A program made the position numbers and the translations under genes. A stretch of 64,000 nucleotides of DNA. It comes from CAWEYO01 sp963813315 (GTDB lineage Bacteria > Pseudomonadota > Alphaproteobacteria > Rhizobiales > Rhizobiaceae). Of the stretch, positions 42,456 through 51,837 are shown in pieces (the stretch's first letter is position 1; every line of letters begins with the position of its first letter). Below the pieces are notes generated by a model. It was not told where the DNA came from, ran no database searches, and was given only the letters and a program-made list of their open reading frames with translations. Where the stretch lies: the NCBI GenBank assembly GCA_963813315.1, contig CAWEYO010000002.1, positions 1-64,000 of the forward strand. The letters are read 5' to 3'.

Positions 42456-44872
42456 ACGACTTGGCTCCCACGCGCGAGGAACGCGAGGCAAGACTGGAAG
42501 GCATGGGCTGCAAGCGCAAGCGCGTCGAAGACATTCGCTTCACCCAGGGCAAAGGCAACTATGTCGACGACCTGAAGTTGCCGGGCATGCTGCATGGCGA
42601 CTTTGTGCGTTCTCCCTATGCCCATGCGCGGGTCAAGGCGGTCAACAAGGAGGCGGCACTGAAAGTGCCCGGCGTTCTTGCCGTGCTCACTGCGGAAGAC
42701 CTGCATGGTGTCAATCTCGCCTGGATGCCGACCCTGGCCGGCGACGTGCAGATGGTGCTCGCCGACGGCAAGGTGTTGTTCCAGAACCAGGAGGTAGCAT
42801 TCGTCGTCGCGACCGACCGCTATGCGGCGGACGACGGAGTTGCAGCCGTCGAGGTAGATTACGAACCGCTGCCGGTTCTGGTCGATCCGTTCAAGGCGCT
42901 CGATCCCGATGCGCCGGTCCTTCGCGAGGACCTCGCCGGCAAGACGACTGGCGTGCATGGTGCGCGAAAACACCACAACCACATTTTCGAATGGACCGTC
43001 GGCGACAAGGATCTGACCGATGCCGCATTCCGCAAGGCGGAGGTGACGATCAAGGAGTTGATCTCCTATCCTCGCACGCACCCCTCCCCGCTCGAAACCT
43101 GTCAATGCGTCTGCTCGTTCGACAAAGTGAATGGAGAGCTGACCATCTGGGGCACTTTCCAGGCTCCGCATGTGATCCGCACGGTGGTGGCGCTGATTGC
43201 CAAGCTGCCCGAGCAGAAAATCCACGTGATCTCGCCCGACATCGGAGGCGGATTCGGAAACAAGGTCGGCGCTTATCCGGGCTACATCTGTGCGGCCGTC
43301 GCCTCGATCGTCACGGGCAAGCCGGTGAAATGGGTTGAGGACCGCATCGAAAACCTTACCGCCACGTCGTTTGCACGCGACTACCACATGACGACGGAGA
43401 TCGCCGCGACAAAAGAAGGCAAGGTCACCGGACTGCGCGTCCACGTTTTGGCCGATCACGGGGCTTTTGACGCTTGCGCCGATCCTTCGAAATGGCCGGC
43501 CGGGTTCTTCAACATCGTCACCGGCTCATATGATTTTCCGGTGGCACATCTCGCAGTGGACGGCGTCTACACGAACAAGGCGCCGGGCGGCGTCGCCTAT
43601 CGCTGCTCTTTCCGGGTGACCGAGGCCGCGTATTGCATCGAGCGGGCCATGAATATACTCGCCCAGAAACTCGACATGGATCCGGCGGAGCTGAGGCTCA
43701 GGAATTTCGTCAGGCCGGAGCAGTTTCCGTACCATTCCGCATTGGGCTGGGAGTACGATTCCGGTGACTACGCCACCGCCATGAAAAAAGTGATGGAGAG
43801 CGTGGGATACGACGAACTGCGCAAGGAACAGGCGGCGAAGCGCGAGGCATTCAGGCGCGGCGAGACGCGCGAGATCATGGGCATCGGCGTCTCCTTCTTT
43901 ACCGAGATCGTCGGCGCCGGGCCTTCGAAAAATTGCGATATCCTCGGCATTGCCATGTTCGACTCTTGCGAAATCAGGTTGCACCCGACCGGTGCCGGCA
44001 TTGCTCGCGTGGGCACCAAGAGCCAGGGCCAGGGCCACGAGACCACGTGGGCGCAGATTATCGCCACGGAACTCGGCATCCCTGCCGACGCCATCTCGGT
44101 TGAGGAAGGCAATACCGACACCGCCCCCTATGGCCTTGGTACCTACGGCTCGCGCTCGACCCCGGTGGCAGGCGCTGCAATCGCCATGGCCGCGCGAAAG
44201 ATCAAGGCCAAGGCGCAGATGATCGCGGCCTACAGGCTCGAAGTTCACGAGGACGACCTCGAATGGGACATCGACGGGTTCCGCGTGAAGGGCCTTCCCG
44301 AAAAGATCATGTCCATGAAGGACATATGCTGGGCAGCCTACAATTCCGTGCCGCCGGGCCTGGAGCCTGGGCTCGAGGCGGTGAGCTACTACGATCCGCC
44401 CAACATGACCTATCCCTTCGGCGCGTACATCTGCGTGATGGACATCGACGTCGACACCGGCGTCTACAAGGTGCGCCGGTTCCATGCGCTCGACGACTGC
44501 GGCACACGCATCAATCCGATGATCATCGAGGGACAGGTGCATGGCGGGCTGACCGAGGCCCTTGCCATCGCGATGGGCCAGGAGATCCGGTATGATGAGA
44601 TCGGCAACGTGCTCACCGGCTCATTCATGGATTTCTTCATGCCGACGGCTGTCGAAACACCGCAATGGGAAACCGACTTCACCGTGACACCCTCGCCTCA
44701 TCACCCGATCGGAGCCAAGGGTGTCGGCGAGAGCCCCAATGTCGGCGGCGTGCCGGCATTCTCCAACGCGGTCAACGATGCGTTCTCTTTCCTCGGCTCG
44801 ACTCACATCCAGATGCCGCATGATTTCTGGCGCAACTGGCAAGCGGCGAAAAATCTGGGCGTGGTGGGATAG
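42452..44872 (+). CDS. coxL: Carbon monoxide dehydrogenase large subunit, form I
   Basis: An 806-residue molybdopterin (Mo-Cu) catalytic subunit. The active-site loop reads AYRCSFR around residue 385, the form I signature AYxCSFR whose Cys binds copper in true CO dehydrogenases; form II has AYRGAGR instead. It also has GGGFGNKVGAYPG, and KGVGESPNVGG with the active-site Glu near the C-terminus. The start at 42452 overlaps coxS by 4 bp; an upstream in-frame ATG at 42368 would run inside coxS. Operon order M-S-L is that of form I clusters. Confidence 0.95.
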   Translation: MNDLAPTREEREARLEGMGCKRKRVEDIRFTQGKGNYVDDLKLPGMLHGDFVRSPYAHARVKAVNKEAALKVPGVLAVLTAEDLHGVNLAWMPTLAGDVQMVLADGKVLFQNQEVAFVVATDRYAADDGVAAVEVDYEPLPVLVDPFKALDPDAPVLREDLAGKTTGVHGARKHHNHIFEWTVGDKDLTDAAFRKAEVTIKELISYPRTHPSPLETCQCVCSFDKVNGELTIWGTFQAPHVIRTVVALIAKLPEQKIHVISPDIGGGFGNKVGAYPGYICAAVASIVTGKPVKWVEDRIENLTATSFARDYHMTTEIAATKEGKVTGLRVHVLADHGAFDACADPSKWPAGFFNIVTGSYDFPVAHLAVDGVYTNKAPGGVAYRCSFRVTEAAYCIERAMNILAQKLDMDPAELRLRNFVRPEQFPYHSALGWEYDSGDYATAMKKVMESVGYDELRKEQAAKREAFRRGETREIMGIGVSFFTEIVGAGPSKNCDILGIAMFDSCEIRLHPTGAGIARVGTKSQGQGHETTWAQIIATELGIPADAISVEEGNTDTAPYGLGTYGSRSTPVAGAAIAMAARKIKAKAQMIAAYRLEVHEDDLEWDIDGFRVKGLPEKIMSMKDICWAAYNSVPPGLEPGLEAVSYYDPPNMTYPFGAYICVMDIDVDTGVYKVRRFHALDDCGTRINPMIIEGQVHGGLTEALAIAMGQEIRYDEIGNVLTGSFMDFFMPTAVETPQWETDFTVTPSPHHPIGAKGVGESPNVGGVPAFSNAVNDAFSFLGSTHIQMPHDFWRNWQAAKNLGVVG

Positions 44873-44905
44873 GGCGACGGGGGTGTTCAGGGCAGGCCGT
44901 TCAAC

Positions 44906-45799
44906 ATGACCGCCCTTACCCGCGACCTGATCGCCGAGCGCTTTGCCAAGGCAGGCTACATCGCCGACGGCGAACTCGCCACCGCGGTTTCGCTCATGCA
45001 GCTCCTCAAGCGTCCACTCCTTCTCGAAGGCGAGGCCGGCGTAGGCAAGACGGAAGTCGCAAAAGCGCTTGCCTCAGTACACGAGACGGAACTTGTTCGA
45101 CTGCAATGCTACGAGGGTCTCGACCAGTCCGCCGCGCTCTACGAGTGGAACTATCAGCGCCAACTCCTTGCGATCCAGGTCCACCAGGGCCGAAGAGGAA
45201 GCAAGGCCGGCGCCGCCGATCTGGAAGAACACGTATTTTCCGAAAAATACTTGCTCGAAAGGCCTCTGCTTGCCGCCATAAGACGCAAGCGGCCACCCGT
45301 GCTTCTGATCGACGAGGTCGATCGCGCTGACGAGGAATTCGAGGCATACCTGCTCGAACTCCTGTCCGACTTCCAGGTTTCAATTCCTGAACTTGGAACG
45401 ATCGTGGCGATCTCGATCCCCCATGTCGTGCTGACGTCCAACGGCACGCGCGAGCTTTCCGATGCGCTGCGCAGACGCTGCCTCTATCACTATGTCGACT
45501 ATCCCGATGTCGATCGCGAAGCGCGCATCATCATGGCAAGGGTCGATGGCGCTGGTGCTTCGCTGGCGCTTCAGATTGCGCGCATGCTCGAGGGTATCCG
45601 CAAGGAGGACCTGCGAAAGGTGCCCGGCGTGGCCGAAACGCTGGATTGGGCCACCGCCCTGGTAGGGCTGGACGTTCGCGACCTGCATGACCAACCCGAG
45701 ATCGTTCACCAGACCTTGATGTGCCTGCTGAAGACGCATGAGGACCGGACGCGCATGACACGCGAGGTCGCCCAGCGTATCCTGGGGAAGGTCGCATGA
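44906..45799 (+). CDS. coxD: MoxR-type AAA+ ATPase CoxD
   Basis: A 297-residue AAA+ protein: Walker A GEAGVGKTEVAKAL near residue 45, Walker B VLLIDEVDRADEEFEA, sensor 1 VVLTSNGTREL and an arginine-finger region DALRRRC. CoxD acts with CoxE in maturing the [CuSMoO2] site of CODH. It starts 33 bp after coxL and overlaps coxE by 4 bp. Confidence 0.92.
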   Translation: MTALTRDLIAERFAKAGYIADGELATAVSLMQLLKRPLLLEGEAGVGKTEVAKALASVHETELVRLQCYEGLDQSAALYEWNYQRQLLAIQVHQGRRGSKAGAADLEEHVFSEKYLLERPLLAAIRRKRPPVLLIDEVDRADEEFEAYLLELLSDFQVSIPELGTIVAISIPHVVLTSNGTRELSDALRRRCLYHYVDYPDVDREARIIMARVDGAGASLALQIARMLEGIRKEDLRKVPGVAETLDWATALVGLDVRDLHDQPEIVHQTLMCLLKTHEDRTRMTREVAQRILGKVA

Positions 45800-46998
45800 G
45801 CGCGCGCGGTACTGCCGCGATGGTTGAGCCGGACGACGCGTCGCGCCTCGTTTCGGAAAGGCTTTCCGCGTTTCTTCACACGCTGCGGGAGAGCGCCTTT
45901 GCGGTGGGGCTGAGCGAAGGCCGGGATGCTGCCGCGCTGATGGCTGCCGGCTATGCCGATCGTCCCGACCTTATGCGGTCAGCGTTCAAGCATCTGCTCT
46001 GTGCCCGCAGGTCCGACTGGGAAAAATTCGACGGTCTGTTCGATGCCTTCTGGCTGGGCAAGCAAGCCCGGTTCCGATTGGTCGCGCCGACTGGCTCCGC
46101 CAGGTTCGGCAACCTACCCACGGCGCGGGCGGGCGAAGCAGATCCCGGCAAGGCACCCGGGGCAACGGCCGATCAGATCGCATCGGATGATGGAAGCGAC
46201 CGCGACGGCTCGGGCACGGGCCGGGCGGAAGGCGCCTCGCAAGCGGAGAGCCTCGCCGAGACGGATTTCCGCAAGCTGGCCGATCCTGACCAGATCGAGG
46301 AGGCCCATCGCATCGCTGCAAGGCTTGCGAAGGTCATGCGCACGCGGCTGAAGCGAAGGGACCGCATCGGCCGGCGTGGCTACCGGCTCGACCTGCGGCG
46401 CACGATCCACAGAAACATCAGCCACGGCGGCGTGCCGATTTCGCTTGCGATGCGCCAGCGCAAGATCAAGCCGCTCCGGCTGGTCGTGCTCCTCGATGCG
46501 TCTGGCTCGATGAGTATGTACACCGGCGTCTTCCTACGCTTCATTCACGGCGTGCTGGATGAGTTCCGCGAGGCGGAAGCCTTCCTGTTTCACACGCGGC
46601 TTGTCCATGTTTCCGATGCCATGAAGGAAAGGCATGCCGGGCGCGCACTGGACCGTCTGTCGATCATGGCGCAGGGCGCCGGAGGCGGTACGAAAATCGG
46701 GGAAAGCCTGCGGACTTTCAATCGCTGGCATGCTGCCCGCGTTATTCATTCGCGCGCCTGCGTTATGATTGTCTCCGATGGGTACGAAACGGGGGATGCG
46801 GGGCTGCTTGGTCGCGAGATGGCGGTGCTCGCCCGCCGCTGCCGCCGGATCGTTTGGTTGAATCCGATGATGGGTTGGGAAGGGTATGCGGCCGAGGCCG
46901 CTGGTATTCGGGCCGCCCTCCCCTATCTCGACCTGCACGCGCCGGCACATACTCTGAAGAGCCTTGCAGCGCTTGAACCCTATCTCGCCGGGCTCTAA
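45796..46998 (+). CDS. coxE: VWA-domain protein CoxE
   Basis: A 400-residue protein with a C-terminal von Willebrand A domain: MIDAS motif LLDASGSMSMY near residue 235 and MIVSDGYETGD later. CoxE partners the CoxD ATPase in copper-site assembly of CODH. An acidic/Ser-rich linker (around residues 120-150) separates it from a helical N-terminal part. The gene ends where a mosaic repeat fragment begins. Confidence 0.91.
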   Translation: MSARGTAAMVEPDDASRLVSERLSAFLHTLRESAFAVGLSEGRDAAALMAAGYADRPDLMRSAFKHLLCARRSDWEKFDGLFDAFWLGKQARFRLVAPTGSARFGNLPTARAGEADPGKAPGATADQIASDDGSDRDGSGTGRAEGASQAESLAETDFRKLADPDQIEEAHRIAARLAKVMRTRLKRRDRIGRRGYRLDLRRTIHRNISHGGVPISLAMRQRKIKPLRLVVLLDASGSMSMYTGVFLRFIHGVLDEFREAEAFLFHTRLVHVSDAMKERHAGRALDRLSIMAQGAGGGTKIGESLRTFNRWHAARVIHSRACVMIVSDGYETGDAGLLGREMAVLARRCRRIVWLNPMMGWEGYAAEAAGIRAALPYLDLHAPAHTLKSLAALEPYLAGL

Positions 46999-47042
46999 TG
47001 CGCGCCCAGAAGTGCGCAGCGGTTTTGGGCGACATGCATTAA
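46996..47042. repeat. Mosaic repeat fragment, copy E
   Basis: First module only of the repeat seen at 26671-26774 (AATGCGCGCCCAGAAGTGCG ... GACATGCATTA), between coxE and coxF. Confidence 0.7.
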
Positions 47043-47054
47043 TTTCTTGATTTC

Positions 47055-47099
47055 GCATGATCTTTTCCGAAAACCGCTAAGCACTTTTCGGGATCATGC
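47055..47099. repeat. Palindrome GCATGATC...GATCATGC between coxE and coxF
   Basis: Arms GCATGATC and GATCATGC with inner CCGAAAA/TTTTCGG pairing, a common rhizobial intergenic palindrome type. It directly follows copy E of the mosaic repeat and precedes the GGGAGGAG ribosome site of coxF. Confidence 0.6.
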
Positions 47100-47115
47100 T
47101 CTGAGGGAGGAGACG

Positions 47116-47949
47116 ATGACCGAGCGTGCCGATGTGATGGAGCTGGCATCCCGGCTCAGGGCCGCCGATGAAGCCTTCGCTCTCGCCACAGTCGTGCGGA
47201 CAGTCTCGGTAACGGCGGCCAAGGCAGGCGCCAAGGCGATCATCCGGCCGGACGGTACGATCGCCGCCGGCTGGATCGGCGGCGGATGCGCCCGCGGGGC
47301 AGTTCTCAAGGCAGCGCTGGACGCACTGGCGGACGGTCAGTCGCGGCTGGTTTCGGTGCAGCCGGAAGACCTCCTCGCCGAGCTTGGAGTGCTGCCCGGC
47401 GAGAGCCGCGAGGGGGTGAGATTCGCCAGGAACCTGTGCCCGAGCCAGGGGACCATGGATATCTTCGTCGAACCGGTTCTGCCACGCCCGTCACTGATCA
47501 TTCTGGGTTCCAGCCCAGTCGCCATCGCGCTTGCCGAGCAGGCACGGCCGCTCGGATACCACGTCACGATGGCTGCACCCGCGGCGGAGTTTTCTGCCGC
47601 ACCCGACGCCGATCTCCTGGTTGATGGCTTTCAGCTTGGCAAGCTCGCTGACGCCCGTCGCTTCATCATCGTCTCGACCCAAGGCAGGGGCGACGAGGCG
47701 GCACTCAGGGCAGCGATATCAATCGCCGCCGAATACCACGCTTTCGTTGGCAGCCGTCGCAAGATGGCCGCGCTGCGCCGGAAGCTCGCGGCTGAAGGCA
47801 TCGACGAAGCTTTGCTGGACCGGGTGAAAGCGCCCGCCGGTCTTGACCTCGGCGCCATCACGCCGGAGGAGATCGCACTTTCCATTCTTGCCGAGATCAC
47901 GGGCAAGCGCCGCCGCGGCCAGCGAGGCATAGCGAGCAAGGCGCGATGA
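47116..47949 (+). CDS. coxF: XdhC/CoxF-family molybdenum cofactor maturation protein
   Basis: A 277-residue XdhC/CoxI-family protein: SVTAAKAGAKAIIRPDG and GWIGGGCARGAV in the N-terminal domain, then a Rossmann part starting SLIILGSSPVAIALAEQA. Such proteins insert or sulfurate the Mo cofactor of xanthine dehydrogenase or CODH. Start at 47116 with GGGAGGAG; the gap to coxE holds two repeats. No coxG follows. Confidence 0.88.
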   Translation: MTERADVMELASRLRAADEAFALATVVRTVSVTAAKAGAKAIIRPDGTIAAGWIGGGCARGAVLKAALDALADGQSRLVSVQPEDLLAELGVLPGESREGVRFARNLCPSQGTMDIFVEPVLPRPSLIILGSSPVAIALAEQARPLGYHVTMAAPAAEFSAAPDADLLVDGFQLGKLADARRFIIVSTQGRGDEAALRAAISIAAEYHAFVGSRRKMAALRRKLAAEGIDEALLDRVKAPAGLDLGAITPEEIALSILAEITGKRRRGQRGIASKAR

Positions 47950-48051
47950 TCGGGGTTTTTAGCGGCAACCGACGCCTCTTGTGCGGAAGTTCACATACGC
48001 CTCGCCACGGCTCCTTATAAAAGGCTGACGTCTCGCCCAAAGGTGATTGTC

Positions 48052-48225
48052 ATGCGAACAATTGCAGTAACGCAGCTGGCACCGGCCGGTGTCGCCGCAC
48101 CTCTTTGCCAGCATCCAGGCTGTATGCGATTTGGAACCTGGGCAGTCCGGCGCGGCAAGGACACGGACTGGTTCTGTTGGGAGCATCGCGAGCGAGCCAT
48201 AACCAGTTACGTGAGCCTGACCTGA
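48052..48225 (+). CDS. Small Cys/His-rich protein, possible zinc ribbon
   Basis: A 57-residue protein with CQHPGC and, 20 residues on, WFCWEH; together these could bind one zinc. The start at 48052 has AAAGGTGA about 6 bases upstream; a GTG 9 bases earlier is possible. I do not know the function. Its small size and separate location (100 bp after coxF) suggest an independent gene. Confidence 0.6.
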   Translation: MRTIAVTQLAPAGVAAPLCQHPGCMRFGTWAVRRGKDTDWFCWEHRERAITSYVSLT

Positions 48226-48270
48226 CGCCATGGACAAGGCAGCCGTGTCTGCAAGGGGTTCGAATGCCGG

Positions 48271-49485
48271 TCAAAAGCTCGCCGTCGACTTCTCAATGAG
48301 CTTCAGACGGCCTTTCTGCACCCGGTAAAACGGCATGGATCTTTCGCTTGCGCCATCCGCGCGGAATCGGAATATGCCTGTCGATCCACGAAAACCGGAG
48401 GAAGTCTCGAACACTTCCCGCTTCATCCCGTTCGGACCCGTCGAACTCGCTATTCCTGCAGTCAGCGCGACCATGTCGTAGGCGTAAGCGGCGTCCATGT
48501 TCGGCTCATACCTGAAGGTCGTCCTGAACCGCTCAGCAATCGGACCGATTTCGCTGCCGTCAAGCGTCGCAATGTAGGCCCCTTCGAGAAGAGGATCATT
48601 GACCGGCCGCTCCAGCCATCTGTTGGTGCCGACGATAGCAATGCCGCCTTTCAGCAGTCCTCTCGCCTTGAGCGCAGCCAGGACGGGAGCGGGACTGGCG
48701 CCTCCGCTTGCTATCACAATCGCCTCCGGAGCTGCGACAAGAGCCGCCATCTCATCCACCCGCTTTTCGATGCCGCCGCTGACCGGACCGTAAGGCAATG
48801 CGACAGCCAGAGACGCGCCATAGATGCTCAGACTGTTGGCTACGCGTTTTTCGATTTGTCCCGAATTGCTGCCTTCCGCGGCAAGCAGGACAAATTTGCG
48901 CTTGCCTGTTTCGGCCAAAGCGGCCGCTCCGGCCGCCGCACTATCAGCTTCGCCCAGGCGGACGGAGTAAACGCCGGTTCCTCCGCTGAAATTGTCTGCT
49001 AGTGCCAATACGATGGGCTTCTTCGTGCCGGAAATCCTGGCAAGATGCTGCGTGGCCGCAAGCTCCGTGGGCCCGATAATGACCCTCGCTCCGGCCCCGG
49101 TCGCCTTCGCGGCAAGCCCGGTCGCCCGTGCTTCGTCACCGCCGGTATCGTCGATGGACAAGGTAAGCCATTCTTCCCCCAGATCCCTCATCGCGAGGAC
49201 GGCGGCATCGCGCATTTTCCGGCCTTTTTCACCTCCCTCGCCCGCTGCGGACAGCGGCAGCAACATTGCGACTTTGACGTCACCCTTGCCCAGCGTCTGA
49301 GTTGCGGTGAACGGACCTCTGCTCCCGGCTTTTTCGCTCGCCATCGTGATGGTGGTGGAATTGGGAGAATTGGCGGCATCGCCGCCGGACTGACAGGCCG
49401 AGAGAGCGACGGCAAACAGGGAAACTTTCAGAAACGCTGCTACGGATTGCCTGCCTTGAATCGCGCCTAACCACATCTCTTCCAC
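48271..49485 (-). CDS. Lipoprotein with a periplasmic substrate-binding (LppC/LivK-like) fold
   Basis: A 404-residue lipoprotein: lipobox ALSAC near residue 31, a Ser/Thr-rich linker, then VKVAMLLPLSAAGEGGEKG and ARVIIGPTELAATQHLA, typical of type I substrate-binding proteins and of the penicillin-binding protein activator family. No permease or ATPase gene is adjacent, which favours a PBP activator-like or orphan receptor role over transport. Start at 49485. Confidence 0.8.
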   Translation of the reverse strand: MEEMWLGAIQGRQSVAAFLKVSLFAVALSACQSGGDAANSPNSTTITMASEKAGSRGPFTATQTLGKGDVKVAMLLPLSAAGEGGEKGRKMRDAAVLAMRDLGEEWLTLSIDDTGGDEARATGLAAKATGAGARVIIGPTELAATQHLARISGTKKPIVLALADNFSGGTGVYSVRLGEADSAAAGAAALAETGKRKFVLLAAEGSNSGQIEKRVANSLSIYGASLAVALPYGPVSGGIEKRVDEMAALVAAPEAIVIASGGASPAPVLAALKARGLLKGGIAIVGTNRWLERPVNDPLLEGAYIATLDGSEIGPIAERFRTTFRYEPNMDAAYAYDMVALTAGIASSTGPNGMKREVFETSSGFRGSTGIFRFRADGASERSMPFYRVQKGRLKLIEKSTASF

Positions 49486-49547
49486 ATCTCACATCGTTTG
49501 GCTAAGGCCGGCACGGGACAGTGATCGAACCGCCCGGAACGAGGCGG

Positions 49548-49913
49548 CTAATGCATGTATTGCACCATGCGGCTGTGGAAGCATTCGCATCTGTTGATAT
49601 TGTCCGCGTCGCGATAGTTCGATTGCAGGTAGCCATATGCTTTTCCGCAAGCGACCTTTGCTTCGGACGCCCATACGAACGCCGGTCGAGACGAGTACAC
49701 CCACTGATCGGAAGCAGCGACAGCAATGGCCTCGTCCATCAAGCGGACGACCTCAGAAGTCAATGTCGACTGATCTTGGGTCAATAGGAGGTTGGATGTC
49801 CCTGCAATCCTGCAGTAACCGACCCAAGCGCTGGCGGGTAAATCAGCCGCGACTACGCTTCCGGCACTGATCAACGCCATTGCCGCTCCAGCCAATGCTG
49901 CAGATATTCTCAT
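49548..49913 (-). CDS. Secreted small protein of unknown function
   Basis: A 121-residue protein with a signal peptide (MRISAALAGAAMALISAGSVV, cleavage near AAD) and four cysteines in the mature part (YC, AC, and the C-terminal CEC), enough for two disulfides. I do not recognise the family. The start at 49913 is favoured by GATGGGGA upstream over an ATG 12 codons earlier. Confidence 0.65.
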   Translation of the reverse strand: MRISAALAGAAMALISAGSVVAADLPASAWVGYCRIAGTSNLLLTQDQSTLTSEVVRLMDEAIAVAASDQWVYSSRPAFVWASEAKVACGKAYGYLQSNYRDADNINRCECFHSRMVQYMH

Positions 49914-50302
49914 TCCCCATCTCCATCGAATGAATGCACCCGTCCACACACTACAATCGACTTGGTCAGGTTACCATCGTCAAGCAGGATTTTGATGACC
50001 TCATCCACACACGTGTAGTCTTGAAGCGTGGGTGGCCGAATTCAAAAGCCCTGATTTGCGTCGGTTCGGCCGAACAGCCGCCCTCGCCGAACGAGCATTT
50101 CCTTGCCATCCAGGCACGTGGCGATGCCTGACTCGACCATGTGGACCGAGCGTGCCGGGAGCCACCGCGGAATATAAAGCTAACAAATCTGCATAAAATG
50201 CCAATTGAATTTGCGGGGAAAAGTTTGCATTAGGTTATCCGTCTTCATTTTCAGTAAGTTGAGAGAAACCCTCTAGGTTCATGCCAGAGGGGGGCACCTT
50301 AT
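49914..50302. other. Intergenic region between divergent genes
   Basis: About 390 bp between a minus-strand secreted-protein gene and the plus-strand BTLCP gene; it should hold promoters for both. The stretch near 50170-50260 is AT-richer than its surroundings. No gene or repeat seen. Confidence 0.45.
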
Positions 50303-51168
50303 ATGACCAGAACCACAATACAGCGGAAGCACTCTACCGCCGCGATTTTGATTGCTTTCATGGGCTTGACCCATGGTGCTCTCGCGGACGGTGGCGGCAT
50401 GATACCGGTCCGACACAGCGCGAGCCCCAAAGTGCTCGCTGTTCGGGCAGACGTCCCGCCCGCCGAAAAGGAAAATCCTGGAATTGACCCCGTCAAGACC
50501 ACGGCAATGCTCCCCAGCGTCTTTGGATCCGTGGCTATACCCATCCGGAACTTTCCCGCTTCGAACCGCTGGGCACTGGTTTTTCAGGCAATCGGCAAGT
50601 GCGGTGAAGCTTGCGGCGGCGATGATGTTCTGTCCGAAGTTGTCGGTTACGCTCAAGGAAGAGGGTTTCGCGAGAAGCTGACAAGCGTCAACAGCGGCGT
50701 CAACAGGATGATTGCGTACCGGAGGGATCAAGCTGTCTATGGCAGGCTCGACCACTGGGCGAAGCCTGCGGAAATAGTGTCGCGAGGTGCCGGAGATTGC
50801 GAGGATTTTGCAATTCTCAAGATGGCCGCACTGATGAAACTGGGCATCCCGGCCCGGAGCATGTCACTGGTCGTCCTGCAGGATCAGCGCAGGGCGTCGC
50901 TCATGCGGTCCTGTCGGTCACGACCGGAAGCGGGAATTTCATTCTGGACAATCTAAGGAACGCTGTGGTTCTGGACAGGGACTTGCCGGGCTATTTGCCG
51001 CTTTTTTCGTTCAGTGCGGACAGGGCGTGGATACATGGATCCAGATCGGGTGGCACACGGCTGGTGGAAGCAACCAAAAGCCTCGCCTCCATTGCGCCGG
51101 GTGAAGGTCCTGACTTGATGCGCACGGAAGATCATTCCGCTGCATTTGCCGGGCGCCTTTTCCCTTAA
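50303..51168 (+). CDS. Bacterial transglutaminase-like cysteine protease (BTLCP, LapG-like), frameshifted near 50895
   Basis: A secreted protein with signal peptide (ILIAFMGLTHGALAD) and the papain-like catalytic Cys in GAGDCEDFAILK near residue 165. Just before the catalytic His the frame shifts by one base near 50895; the His (GVAHAVLSV) and Asp (LDNLRNAVVLD) lie in the next frame to 51168. Joined length about 285 residues, as for LapG-type periplasmic proteases that cut RTX adhesins under c-di-GMP control. A type I secretion operon and a GGDEF gene nearby fit such a module. Separately the first frame would make an inactive fragment. Confidence 0.8.
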
Positions 51169-51208
51169 CAGGAGAAGACAGCCTGCCGCTCGTTGGCCGG
51201 TCTTTGCC

Positions 51209-51784
51209 TCACCCGTTGAAAACAAAGGCCAGAAGAAGGTCGGGTTCGACTACAGGCGCCCGCACGATGTTCAGCCGGCCTCGGTACCGACGCTCTCCGG
51301 CATCAATGGCAAAGCCTGTCACGACCGGAATTTCGCCGTTTTTGTTCAAGCGCATCAAAATATCGCGCACATGCACATCGAGCGTCAGTTTGAGACCACG
51401 CTTTGCGTCCTCTCCGCCGAACAGCAACTGCCGCCTTACGAATTGCTGAAATGGCGGATTGAAAGCCACTATCGTCTTGGCGGACGACAATACGAAGGCA
51501 GGGGAAGGACAAGCAACCACCAGGGCTTTCACCCTCTCGATCGATGAAAGCTTTCTAAGGTCAGCATTGGAATCCGACAGCCAGCGCATACAGGCCACGC
51601 GGACTGCGGAAGTGAGATTTCCATTGTCAGGCTGGCTTCCGGCGATCTCGTCAACCAGCGCGCCCATGGTGACCTGCCTGCTTTCGGCCAGTCTCTTCAA
51701 TGATGACCAGAAAGCCCTTTCAAGTCGAATGCCTCGCCTCGTGCGTCCGCGCGCGATGACACGAAACTCCGGTTCGTATGTCAT
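51209..51784 (-). CDS. Ribbon-helix-helix domain protein with C-terminal PAS-like part
   Basis: A 191-residue protein. The N-terminal 60 residues (FRVIARGRTRRGIRLERAFW ... VTMGALVDEIAG) fit the RHH_4 ribbon-helix-helix domain of alphaproteobacteria. The C-terminal half (ALVVACPSPAFVLSSAKTIVAFN ... RLNIVRAPVVEPDLLLAFVF) resembles a PAS-like sensor, as in related proteins. Probably a transcriptional regulator. Start taken at 51784; 51814 is possible. Confidence 0.65.
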   Translation of the reverse strand: MTYEPEFRVIARGRTRRGIRLERAFWSSLKRLAESRQVTMGALVDEIAGSQPDNGNLTSAVRVACMRWLSDSNADLRKLSSIERVKALVVACPSPAFVLSSAKTIVAFNPPFQQFVRRQLLFGGEDAKRGLKLTLDVHVRDILMRLNKNGEIPVVTGFAIDAGERRYRGRLNIVRAPVVEPDLLLAFVFNG

Positions 51785-51837
51785 CAAGCGACGGCGCAAG
51801 CACGCGCTGGCCACCCGGTGCGGCCGAAGATCCTGTG

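Noticed and set aside
41897..43459. Long minus-strand open frame of 520 codons across coxS and coxL
   Set aside because: Antisense to clearly identified CODH genes; composition is typical of a GC-rich shadow frame.
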